Assembly: GCA_019419485.1 (NCBI GenBank)
Contig: DXZV01000023.1
Location: 11,833 to 16,983, forward strand
Length of the DNA stretch: 5,151 nucleotides
DNA from: Collinsella sp.
GTDB taxonomy: Bacteria; Actinomycetota; Coriobacteriia; Coriobacteriales; Coriobacteriaceae
Reading direction: 5' to 3'
Shown here piece after piece: positions 1 through 5,151 of the stretch. The notes beneath the pieces were generated by a model, which was not told the DNA's origin, searched no databases, and was given only the letters and a program-made list of their open reading frames with translations. The translations under genes were made by a program, and so were the position numbers. Position 1 is the first letter of the stretch; each line of letters starts with the position of its first letter.

Positions 1-53
1 GTCACTCCAATGTCGCATGAATAAGCGGGATTCAATCCCTGCAACTCTAACAG

Positions 54-86
54 AATGTGACGAATGGGCAGTCCCTTTGTCACATT
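54..86. repeat. Imperfect palindrome, possible REP-like element
   Basis: Bases 54-61 (AATGTGAC) and 79-86 (GTCACATT) are perfect inverted repeats. The pairing continues inward with a G-T wobble (62/78), two A-T pairs (63/77, 64/76), one mismatch (65/75) and GG/CC (66-67 with 73-74) around a short apex. The apex GGGCAGTCCC resembles the GGGACAGTCCC core of short palindromic repeats that I recall being dispersed in many genomes and associated with REP-type (Y1/RAYT) transposases. The palindrome is seen directly. Its membership of a repeat family is an inference from memory, and no second copy lies in this window. Confidence 0.4.
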
Positions 87-110
87 GCTCTGCCAGCCAG
101 TCGCCCAAAC

Positions 111-167
111 CGTCACAACATTCGATGAAAATCTCGAAAACGAGGAAAAGCGTCGAATGTTGTGACG
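111..167. repeat. Long inverted repeat with 15-bp perfect arms
   Basis: Bases 111-125 and 153-167 are exact reverse complements (CGTCACAACATTCGA). Two further pairs follow inward: a T-G wobble (126/152) and G-C (127/151). The 23-nt loop contains its own small hairpin, CTCG-AAAA-CGAG at 133-144. The right arm overlaps the second hairpin at 143-175, so both cannot form in the same RNA molecule. It could be the terminator of a gene upstream of the window, a leader structure for the gene starting at 257, or a remnant of a repeat element. The sequence alone does not decide between these. Confidence 0.6.
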
Positions 168-175
168 CTTTTCCT
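143..175 (+). terminator. Terminator-like hairpin (uncertain)
   Basis: Bases 143-154 (AGGAAAAGCGTC) pair perfectly with 164-175 (GACGCTTTTCCT) around a 9-nt loop. The core is the GC-rich stem GCGTC/GACGC with an A-tract before it and a four-T tract after it, the arrangement of a short bidirectional intrinsic terminator. The T-tract is short and interrupted by CC, so termination may be weak. It could end transcription of a gene upstream of the window. It competes with the larger hairpin at 111-167, which would be transcribed first. Confidence 0.4.
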
Positions 176-209
176 GTCTGTGCCGGCGAGCTCCCGTGCC
201 ATCTGGGGG

Positions 210-215
210 TATAAG
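210..215 (+). promoter_or_regulatory. Possible -10 element before the first gene
   Basis: TATAAG differs by one base from the bacterial -10 consensus and lies 41 bases before the start codon at 257. No recognisable -35 hexamer sits 16-18 bp upstream, where the sequence is GC-rich (around 186-193), and there is no extended -10 TG. It is the best promoter candidate between the hairpins and the first gene, but it is weak. Confidence 0.2.
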
Positions 216-256
216 GCTAGCAAGTGTTTATTTGCGAGGCCTAAGGGGCGCCCCGT

Positions 257-1126
257 ATGGATATCGATAACTTTGAATGGTGGTATAGCGAGGGCGAGGC
301 TCCGGACGAGGAGTGGGACGAGCCCGCGCCGCGTGACGTGTCGAGCGACGAGGACGAGACCGGCAGCGATGCTGCTGTCGAGCCTGACGCCGCCTCCGAT
401 GCCGCCGAGCCTCTGACCTTTGAGCAGGCTTGGGCCCAGGCTGAGGCCGACGAGGCAAAGGCCGATGCCACGGCCACACTCGGTGAGCCAGCCGACATGT
501 CCATCTCGCCGGCAAAGACCCCGCAGCCGCGTCACACTATCGATCCCGACAGCACGGCATCCTTCAGCATTCTCGACGTGCCCTCGCAGGGTGCCCAGGC
601 GCCTGCGCCCACGCATCGCCCCGATCTGGCTCGCGAGGAAGATGCGGGACGTCGCTCTCCGCTTGGCCCCATCCTTATCGCCTTTATGGCCGGCGTTATC
701 GCATGCTCGGTAATTGGAAACGTCTGGAGCCATGTTGAACAACAGCGCCAAGACGCCGCCAAGGTCGAGATGTCCGTCGAGCAATCGCTCAGCCGCACGC
801 GCTCGGTGCATGTGTCGGTCGAGGTTAAGGACGGCGCGACGTGGGATACCGCGCGCGGCGACAGCCAAATGCTCGTCCATATCGTGGGCCGCACGCTCAG
901 GGGACAAGCAATCGACGAGTACCAATACGTCAATTCCGAAGGTGACGGTATCGAGCTCAAGCCCGGCGACTACGAGCTCACGGTCGATGAGCCGCCCGTC
1001 GCCACCGACGGCACGCGTTACCGCGCCTCAAAGCGCATGGTCCCGGTGAGTTTTAATTCGCAAGCACCCGATACGGTCGATAGCGCGCCGCAGGGTGGGT
1101 TTGACCTTTATGCTATTGCTCAATAA
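257..1126 (+). CDS. Single-pass membrane protein of unknown function, acidic N-terminus
   Basis: I do not recognise this 289-residue protein as a named family. Residues 1-130 are low in complexity, rich in Asp, Glu, Ala and Pro, and probably disordered in the cytoplasm. An Arg-Arg pair (132-133) precedes one hydrophobic segment at about 136-156, which fits an N-in, C-out topology. A polar, probably helical stretch (about 158-182) leads to a domain at about 184-266 of alternating hydrophobic residues, including PGDYELTV at 236-243. That motif resembles small beta-sandwich (carboxypeptidase-regulatory or prealbumin-like) surface domains. I recall similar outer domains in other Coriobacteriia proteins, but this is memory, not a search. 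The ATG at 257 follows AAGGGG (243-248) by 8 nt; the palindrome GGGGCGCCCC (245-254) overlaps that site. The gap to the epimerase gene is 79 nt with no terminator, so cotranscription is possible. Confidence 0.85.
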   Translation: MDIDNFEWWYSEGEAPDEEWDEPAPRDVSSDEDETGSDAAVEPDAASDAAEPLTFEQAWAQAEADEAKADATATLGEPADMSISPAKTPQPRHTIDPDSTASFSILDVPSQGAQAPAPTHRPDLAREEDAGRRSPLGPILIAFMAGVIACSVIGNVWSHVEQQRQDAAKVEMSVEQSLSRTRSVHVSVEVKDGATWDTARGDSQMLVHIVGRTLRGQAIDEYQYVNSEGDGIELKPGDYELTVDEPPVATDGTRYRASKRMVPVSFNSQAPDTVDSAPQGGFDLYAIAQ

Positions 1127-1193
1127 CTGCGCCTGCCGCTCAGCCCTGCTGCCAAGAGTGGGACAATAACCCTCGACACTGTTGTTTACTTTT

Positions 1194-1199
1194 GGAGGA
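1194..1199 (+). promoter_or_regulatory. Ribosome binding site that fixes the epimerase start
   Basis: GGAGGA lies 6 nt before the ATG at 1206. The reading frame is open further upstream, with an in-frame TTG at 1182, but that codon has no purine-rich site at a suitable distance and would place this strong site inside the gene. The ATG at 1206 is therefore preferred. Confidence 0.85.
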
Positions 1200-1205
1200 A
1201 GTAGC

Positions 1206-2099
1206 ATGTCCACCGTCACTACCATCAAGCGCGGCGGCCTCACCGCGGCCATCGATTCCATGGGCGCCCAGCTCACGAGCCTTGCCCTCAACGGCAATGA
1301 GTATCTGTGGCAGGGCGACCCGGCCTTTTGGGGCAAGCACGCGCCCATCCTGTTCCCTATCGTGGGATCGCTGCGCAACAACACGGCGACGTCTGCCGCC
1401 GGCACCTGCGAGATGGCGCGCCACGGCATCGCACGCATTGTCGAGCACAAATTGGTCGAGGTATCGGAGGACGGCTCCTCGGTAACCTACGAGATCACCG
1501 ATACGCCCGAGTCGCTCAAGGCCTTTCCCTTCCACTTTAAGCTCAACATGACCTATGCCCTGACCGGCGATGTCACGCTCACACAGACCTTTGCCGTCAC
1601 TAACACCGGCGACGTAGACCTGCCGTTCTCGGTGGGTGGCCACCCTGCGTTTAACGTGCCCGCCCCCGGCGCCGAGGACGAGGCGTTCGAGGATTACGAG
1701 CTGGCGTTTACCGAGGCTTGGACTAACGAGGCCCCCGTCATCACGCCCGATGGCCTTATGACGTTCGAGGGTAGCTACAAGGCCCCCGATAACTCGGACG
1801 TGCTGCCCATCACGCACCGCAGCTTCGATAACGACGCCATCATGTTCACCGATACCCCGGGCTCCACGCTCACGCTGCGCGGCCGCAAGTCGGGCCACGG
1901 CGTCAAGATCGACTTTGAGGGCTTTAAGTACATCGGCGTGTGGTCTGCCGCCAACGACGCTCCGTTTGTGGCGCTCGAGCCCTGGACCGGTCACACCACC
2001 ATGGACACCGAGGACGATGTCTTTGAGCACAAGGTCAACACCATCACCTTGGCTCCCGGCGCTACCGATAAACGCAGCTTTAGCGTCACCTTGCTCTAG
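1206..2099 (+). CDS. Aldose 1-epimerase family protein, LacX-like
   Basis: The 297-residue product fits the galactose mutarotase-like superfamily, whose members interconvert the alpha and beta anomers of sugars in the cytoplasm. Its N-terminal hallmark LWQGDPAFWGKHAPILFP (residues 34-51) is typical of the LacX-like branch. The three positions expected for catalysis and sugar binding are present: His73 in the RHG motif, His146 in GGHPAFN (144-150) and Glu258 in EPWTG (258-262). Full length and intact active-site motifs suggest a working enzyme. The substrate cannot be read from the sequence. LacX-like proteins are less well characterised than GalM, and no sugar-catabolic gene lies nearby to indicate the sugar. 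The gene follows the membrane-protein gene by 79 nt, without a clear promoter of its own, and ends 55 nt before the A-tract of a strong terminator, so it is probably the last gene of its transcript. Confidence 0.92.
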   Translation: MSTVTTIKRGGLTAAIDSMGAQLTSLALNGNEYLWQGDPAFWGKHAPILFPIVGSLRNNTATSAAGTCEMARHGIARIVEHKLVEVSEDGSSVTYEITDTPESLKAFPFHFKLNMTYALTGDVTLTQTFAVTNTGDVDLPFSVGGHPAFNVPAPGAEDEAFEDYELAFTEAWTNEAPVITPDGLMTFEGSYKAPDNSDVLPITHRSFDNDAIMFTDTPGSTLTLRGRKSGHGVKIDFEGFKYIGVWSAANDAPFVALEPWTGHTTMDTEDDVFEHKVNTITLAPGATDKRSFSVTLL

Positions 2100-2129
2100 A
2101 GGTTCCGCCGCTCGGTCGATGCTGCGTGC

Positions 2130-2220
2130 CGTCCAGAGCGATAATTTGTCATTCAAAAGGCAAGGCATAGACCTTCTGGTCATGCCTTGTCTTTTTCATG
2201 CCACTTGTTCGCTCTGGACG
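2130..2220. repeat. 12-bp perfect inverted repeat enclosing the terminator
   Basis: CGTCCAGAGCGA at 2130-2141 is the exact reverse complement of TCGCTCTGGACG at 2209-2220. The arms are 67 bp apart and bracket the terminator hairpin, so the 91-bp unit can fold as a stem closing over an inner hairpin. No clear target-site duplication flanks the arms, so evidence for a miniature transposable element is thin. It could also stabilise the 3' end of the epimerase mRNA or be a spaced protein-binding site. Confidence 0.6.
2155..2196 (+). terminator. Intrinsic terminator after the epimerase gene
   Basis: CAAGGCAT (2161-2168) pairs with ATGCCTTG (2182-2189). The stem continues as GACC (2170-2173) with GGTC (2178-2181) around a TTCT loop, with A2169 bulged. 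AAAA precedes the stem and a run of five T (2192-2196) follows it. The shape and position just downstream of the epimerase stop codon make a Rho-independent terminator the natural reading. The A-tract may allow some termination on the opposite strand. It separates the epimerase transcript from the importer operon. Confidence 0.88.
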
Positions 2221-2314
2221 TCGCTCGCCGGCATTGCCAAAACATCGACGTCCCCAATGACTACCATGTGTCTATTAATTTTTCGAGCTTGTGCTGCACT
2301 GCTGGTCGCTGGCG

Positions 2315-2320
2315 TATATC
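2315..2320 (+). promoter_or_regulatory. Possible -10 element of the importer operon
   Basis: TATATC is a plausible -10 hexamer 42 bases before the ATG at 2363, but no good -35 lies at standard spacing. An alternative AT-rich -10 candidate is TATTAA at 2273-2278, also without a convincing -35. A promoter is expected somewhere in 2197-2349 because a strong terminator lies upstream and a new operon starts downstream; its exact location is uncertain. Confidence 0.22.
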
Positions 2321-2351
2321 CTGTTAAGTCGTCAGCATACGATTCAACAGG
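2320..2351 (+). promoter_or_regulatory. Dyad/hairpin overlapping the importer ribosome binding site
   Basis: Bases 2320-2331 pair with 2340-2351 over 12 positions with one mismatch (A2326/C2345) and one G-T wobble (2328/2343), leaving an 8-nt loop. The right arm ends in CAACAGG, whose last two G are the first bases of the Shine-Dalgarno region (2350-2356). As RNA it could partly block ribosome access; as DNA it could be an operator near the start of transcription. The pairing is seen directly and the function is inferred. Confidence 0.45.
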
Positions 2352-2356
2352 GAAGG
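2350..2356 (+). promoter_or_regulatory. Ribosome binding site of the binding-protein gene
   Basis: GGGAAGG lies 6 nt before the ATG at 2363. The same frame is open back to a GTG at 2291, but starting there would add 24 residues ahead of a complete Tat/lipoprotein signal and would have no ribosome binding site. The ATG at 2363 is preferred. Confidence 0.85.
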
Positions 2357-2362
2357 CAGATT

Positions 2363-3289
2363 ATGCATTCTCCCCATCAGCGCGACGCGCATCCACAGCC
2401 GGTGTGCAGCCGTCGCATCTTCTTGGGTAGCGCTCTCGCTGCGAGCGCTTCCGTCGTCGCCGGCGCGCTCGCCGGCTGTCAGCGTCCGTCCACGCTCAAG
2501 GTGGTTCAGCCCACGACGGGCGGCGGTCGCGACGACCTGTCCGATTCCGTGATCGGCAAGGACAAGATCCGCATTGGCATGGAGGCGGCCTACGCCCCGT
2601 ACAACTGGCAGGTTTCCGAAGCCAGTGAGTACACTATCCCCATCGACAACGTGCAGGGCGCCTATGCCGATGGCTACGACGTGCAGATCGCCAAGATCGT
2701 CTGCAAGGCCCTCGGTGGCGAGCCCGTTGCCGTCAAGCAGAGCTTCTCGGGCCTCATCGATTCGCTCAACAACGGCCAGATCGACCTCATCATCGCCGGT
2801 ATGAGCGCCACGCCCGAGCGCGAGGAGTCGGTCGGCTTCTCCGACCCGTACTTTATTGGCTACTTTGGCCTGTTCGTAAAAGAGGGTTCCCCCTACCAAA
2901 ACGCCACCAAGCTCAGCGACTTTAGCGGTGCCACGGTACTCGGCCAAAAGGACACCATGCTCGACACCGTCATCGACGAGATTCCGGGCGTTGTGCACAA
3001 GAACCCGGTCGACTCCGTCCCCACGGTGTTCTCGAATCTGCTGCAGGGCACGTGCGACGCCGTGACTTACAACACCGAGAACGAGAAGGGCTATATGGCC
3101 CAAAACCCGGGTATCGTCCCTATTCATTTTGCCGAGGGCGAGGGCTTTAAGCAGGAGGTCGCGGCAAACGTCGGCTGTCGCAAGGGCTCGGACAAACTGC
3201 TTAAACTCATCGACAAGACACTCAAGGGCATTAGCCAAGAGGAACGCGACCAAATGTGGGACGCGTGCCTCGACCGCCAGCCGGCATAG
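2363..3289 (+). CDS. Amino acid ABC transporter substrate-binding lipoprotein
   Basis: The 308-residue product belongs to the family 3 solute-binding proteins (SBP_bac_3) that deliver polar amino acids to ABC importers. Residues 16-22 (SRRIFLG) form a twin-arginine motif, followed by a hydrophobic stretch and the lipobox LAGC with Cys39. It therefore looks like a lipoprotein exported by the Tat route and anchored on the outer face of the membrane. The binding domain runs from about residue 69 to the end: APYNW at 78-82, GYDVQIAK at 104-111, IAGMSATPERE at 144-154 with Arg153 as the likely ligand-carboxylate contact, and FSDPYF at 159-164. At the position where relatives usually carry Asp or Glu for the ligand amino group, the segment DAVTYNTEN (232-240) has Asn237. 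The mature part also has Cys114, Cys231, Cys272 and Cys302. The substrate cannot be named. This is the first gene of the operon; the permease starts 9 nt downstream. Confidence 0.93.
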   Translation: MHSPHQRDAHPQPVCSRRIFLGSALAASASVVAGALAGCQRPSTLKVVQPTTGGGRDDLSDSVIGKDKIRIGMEAAYAPYNWQVSEASEYTIPIDNVQGAYADGYDVQIAKIVCKALGGEPVAVKQSFSGLIDSLNNGQIDLIIAGMSATPEREESVGFSDPYFIGYFGLFVKEGSPYQNATKLSDFSGATVLGQKDTMLDTVIDEIPGVVHKNPVDSVPTVFSNLLQGTCDAVTYNTENEKGYMAQNPGIVPIHFAEGEGFKQEVAANVGCRKGSDKLLKLIDKTLKGISQEERDQMWDACLDRQPA

Positions 3290-3294
3290 GGAGG
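3288..3294 (+). promoter_or_regulatory. Ribosome binding site overlapping the upstream stop codon
   Basis: AGGGAGG begins within the TAG stop codon (3287-3289) of the binding-protein gene and lies 4 nt before the permease ATG at 3299. The arrangement suggests translational coupling between the two genes and supports this start. Confidence 0.8.
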
Positions 3295-3298
3295 CAGC

Positions 3299-4447
3299 AT
3301 GAAAACCATCAATCGTCTGGCCTCCTTTATCAAGGCCGACCACCGTTATGTGTACCTGGGCACGAGTGTCATCGCGGCGCTTGGCCTGGCGTTTAGCCAG
3401 CGCAACCCCACGCCGCTGAGCTTCTTGGCGCCCACCGGTATCTTCCAGGATTGCCTTTGGGCAATCCTTTGGGCCTGGCTCGTCGTGTCGGCGGCGGCGC
3501 TCGTCACCAAACTCATGCACTGGAATGACTATCGCGAAACGTCGCCGTTCGCATCCGAGCGCTTCCGTCGTGGCGCACGCTTGGGCAGCTATGTCGTGGT
3601 TGCCATCGCGGCGATCTTTTTCGTGGACCGCTGCGTCATGTCGTTTATCGACCTGGTACAGGTGAGCATCGTCTCGGACTCCAACCCCAGCGACTTTTTG
3701 TCGAGCCTGGTCTACATGACCTACAAGAGCGGGGACTTCTTTATCCGCGGTATCGAGATCACCATCGCGCTTGCCACCTTCGGCACCGTCATCGCATTCT
3801 TCCTGGCGTTGCTCTTTGTGTTCCTGCGTATTCAGACCTTCGATCGCGTGGACAACGACCTGGTGCGCTTCTTTAAGAGCATTGGCCGCGGCTTTGCGAC
3901 CATCTACTCCACCATCGTGCGCGGCACGCCCATGATGGTCCAGGGTCTGCTCATCTATTACGCGGGTTTCACCGTTTTGCGCGGCATGGGCTTCGAGACC
4001 GCCCAGGCCAACCAGATCTGGAGTACCTTCACCGCCGGCCTCGTCACCATCTCGCTCAACTCCACCGCCTACATGATGGAGGTCCTGCGCGGCGGCATCG
4101 AGTCCATCGACCCCGGCCAGGCCGAGGCAGCGCGCTCGCTGGGTCTTTCGCAGTGGCAAGCCATGCGCAAAGTCGTGTTCCCCCAGGGCATTAAAAACGC
4201 GATTCCGGCGCTCACCAACGAGCTCATCATCAACATCAAGGACTCGTCGGTGCTCTCGGTCATCGGCGTGTTCGACCTCATGTACGCCACCACCACCGTC
4301 GCCGGCGTGTACTACCGCCAGATGGAGGTCTACTGCGTGGCGCTCGTGGTCTACCTGATCCTGACGCTCGTGGCGAGCCGCCTGCTCGAAGCCTTTGGCA
4401 AAAAGCTCGGCGCCGAGGCCCCTGCCACGCTGCCCAGCTCTAACTAG
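3299..4447 (+). CDS. Amino acid ABC transporter permease with N-terminal membrane extension
   Basis: The C-terminal half (about residues 145-365) is a HisM/GlnP-type permease that forms the membrane channel of a polar amino acid importer. It contains IVRGTPMMVQG at 206-216, typical of the family, and the EAA loop at about 276-296 (EAARSLGL, then VFPQ), which docks onto the ATPase. Predicted membrane segments lie near 152-176, 212-228, 243-262, 308-330 and 344-362. Family members are often about 220 residues, whereas this one has 382. The first 145 residues add three probable membrane segments (about 18-33, 52-70 and 96-115) and a charged loop (about 75-94) of unknown role. The start is well supported by AGGGAGG 4 nt upstream, so the extension is not a start-codon artefact. 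Only one permease gene is present, so a homodimer is likely. The ATPase gene follows after 22 nt. Confidence 0.93.
   Translation: MKTINRLASFIKADHRYVYLGTSVIAALGLAFSQRNPTPLSFLAPTGIFQDCLWAILWAWLVVSAAALVTKLMHWNDYRETSPFASERFRRGARLGSYVVVAIAAIFFVDRCVMSFIDLVQVSIVSDSNPSDFLSSLVYMTYKSGDFFIRGIEITIALATFGTVIAFFLALLFVFLRIQTFDRVDNDLVRFFKSIGRGFATIYSTIVRGTPMMVQGLLIYYAGFTVLRGMGFETAQANQIWSTFTAGLVTISLNSTAYMMEVLRGGIESIDPGQAEAARSLGLSQWQAMRKVVFPQGIKNAIPALTNELIINIKDSSVLSVIGVFDLMYATTTVAGVYYRQMEVYCVALVVYLILTLVASRLLEAFGKKLGAEAPATLPSSN
3447..3468 (+). other. Intragenic hairpin early in the permease gene
   Basis: AGGATTGCC (3447-3455) and GGCAATCCT (3460-3468) are perfect 9-bp arms around a TTTG loop, followed by TT then GGG. 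This lies about 150 nt into the permease coding sequence, at codons 50-57. It resembles a weak terminator or an RNA-processing barrier, but the T-tract is short. It is a strong stem for a coding region, though chance is possible. Confidence 0.4.
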
Positions 4448-4469
4448 GCTTAAGACGAGGAGAATCATC

Positions 4470-5151
4470 ATGGCAGATACCGCCACTACCGGCGTTGCGG
4501 CCGCCGCACAGACCAATGAGCCGCTCATCCGCGTCGAGGGCCTGCGCAAGAGCTTCGGCTCGCTCGAGGTACTCAAAGGCATCGACCTGTCCGTCAAATC
4601 AGGCGAGGTCGTCACCATTATCGGCGCCTCGGGCTCGGGCAAGTCGACCTTCCTGCGTTGCCTCAACCTGCTCGAGACCCCGGACGCGGGCCACATCTGG
4701 TTCCACGGCCAGGACCTTACGGCCGAGCGCTGCAATATCAATAAACTCCGCGAGGACATCGGCATGGTGTTCCAGGGCTTTAACCTGTTCAACAACATGG
4801 ATGTGCTCGACAACTGCACGCTCGCGCCCGTCACGCTCAAAAAGATGAGCAAGGCCGAGGCCGAGAAGGTCGCGATGGAGCATCTGACGAGCGTGGGACT
4901 CGAAAAGTTCGCGCACGCCGCCGTGGGCCGCCTGTCCGGTGGTCAAAAACAGCGCGTGGCCATCGCTCGTGCCCTGTGCATGAATCCGCAGATCATGCTG
5001 TTCGACGAGCCGACCTCCGCGCTCGACCCCGAGATCGTGGGAGAGGTGCTCGAGGTCATGCGCAAGCTCGCTGCCGACGGCATGACCATGGTTGTCGTCA
5101 CGCACGAGATGGCCTTTGCCCGCACCGTGTCCGATCGCGTGGTCTTTATGG
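4470..5151 (+). CDS. Amino acid ABC transporter ATP-binding protein (3' end outside window)
   Basis: The 227 residues visible form nearly all of a polar amino acid ABC importer ATPase (GlnQ/HisP type), which hydrolyses ATP on the inner membrane face to drive uptake. All nucleotide-binding motifs are present in order: Walker A GASGSGKST (52-60), Q-loop Gln102 in VFQGFN, signature LSGGQ (155-159), Walker B IMLFDE (175-180) with catalytic Glu180, D-loop SALD (183-186) and switch His212. The reading frame is open to the last base and the family usually has a few dozen more residues, so the stop lies beyond the window. The ATG at 4470 follows GAGGAGA (4457-4463) by 6 nt and lies 22 nt after the permease stop. 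The first 18 residues are an Ala/Thr-rich tail ahead of the usual domain start. Family and role are secure; the substrate is not. Confidence 0.95.
   Translation, partial: MADTATTGVAAAAQTNEPLIRVEGLRKSFGSLEVLKGIDLSVKSGEVVTIIGASGSGKSTFLRCLNLLETPDAGHIWFHGQDLTAERCNINKLREDIGMVFQGFNLFNNMDVLDNCTLAPVTLKKMSKAEAEKVAMEHLTSVGLEKFAHAAVGRLSGGQKQRVAIARALCMNPQIMLFDEPTSALDPEIVGEVLEVMRKLAADGMTMVVVTHEMAFARTVSDRVVFM

Noticed and set aside
25..42. GGGAT-TCA-ATCCC resembling a tRNA T-arm
   Set aside because: The arms cannot be placed in a proper 5-bp stem with a 7-nt TTC loop, and no acceptor stem or CCA-like end follows.
17..214. 65-codon plus-strand frame in the upstream region
   Set aside because: It reads straight through three overlapping inverted repeats, has no good ribosome binding site before its start and no recognisable protein features.
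113..925. 270-codon minus-strand frame opposite the first gene and its leader
   Set aside because: It spans the inverted repeats and lacks recognisable protein motifs. The plus-strand gene has a ribosome binding site, a membrane segment and coherent composition.
1127..1205. Possible promoter or terminator between the first gene and the epimerase gene
   Set aside because: No stem followed by a T-run is visible, and no -35/-10 pair at normal spacing was found.
1140..2183. 347-codon minus-strand frame opposite the epimerase gene
   Set aside because: It is antisense to an intact, motif-bearing enzyme gene, runs into the terminator, and shows only shadow-like composition.
2221..2362. Possible T-box or lysine-type riboswitch before the amino acid importer
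   Set aside because: I find no T-box antiterminator motif and no terminator between here and the start codon. The stretch is too short and lacks the conserved elements I would expect.
2429..2476. Two GC-rich hairpins (arms 2429-2435/2443-2449 and 2459-2465/2470-2476) in the signal-peptide coding region
   Set aside because: They consist of Ala, Gly and Ser codons (GCC, GGC, AGC) and are probably by-products of signal-peptide composition in a GC-rich gene.
2324..4852. Very long open frame (842 codons) on the minus strand opposite the importer operon
   Set aside because: It lies antisense to three genes with clear family motifs. Long antisense frames are expected in GC-rich DNA with strong third-position bias, and its translation is low-complexity (rich in Arg, Asp, Gly, Val, His) with no recognisable domain.

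Overview
The window comes from a GC-rich bacterium whose codons favour G or C at the third position. The N-termini, the purine-rich Shine-Dalgarno sites (GGAGGA, GGGAAGG, AGGGAGG, GAGGAGA) and the style of the transporter proteins suggest an actinobacterium of the Coriobacteriia, most likely Collinsella or a relative. This assignment is inferred from remembered protein style, not from a search.

Layout, all genes on the + strand: (1) 1-256 is non-coding and rich in inverted repeats: a hairpin at 54-86 and two overlapping, mutually exclusive hairpins at 111-167 and 143-175. (2) 257-1126 encodes a 289-residue single-pass membrane protein of unknown function, with an acidic cytoplasmic half and a beta-rich outer domain. 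(3) 1206-2099 encodes an aldose 1-epimerase-family protein of the LacX-like type, with its three expected catalytic-type residues. (4) 2100-2362 holds a good intrinsic terminator (2155-2196) nested inside a perfect 12-bp inverted repeat, then a 12-bp imperfect dyad that runs into the next gene's ribosome binding site. (5) 2363-5151 is a tightly packed polar amino acid ABC importer operon: substrate-binding lipoprotein with a twin-arginine signal, permease with a long N-terminal membrane extension, and ATPase cut by the window end.

The importer genes form one unit. The lipoprotein would capture an amino acid outside the membrane, the permease would carry it across (probably as a homodimer, since only one permease gene is seen), and the ATPase would drive transport. 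The intergenic gaps are 9 and 22 nt. The epimerase and the first gene may share a transcript (79-nt gap, no terminator seen), but no functional link to each other or to the importer is evident.

I see no phage, CRISPR, insertion sequence, tRNA or rRNA, and no clear undescribed system. The most unusual content is the set of nested or competing inverted repeats in the two intergenic regions, an intragenic hairpin early in the permease gene, the permease's N-terminal extension and the unrecognised first gene.
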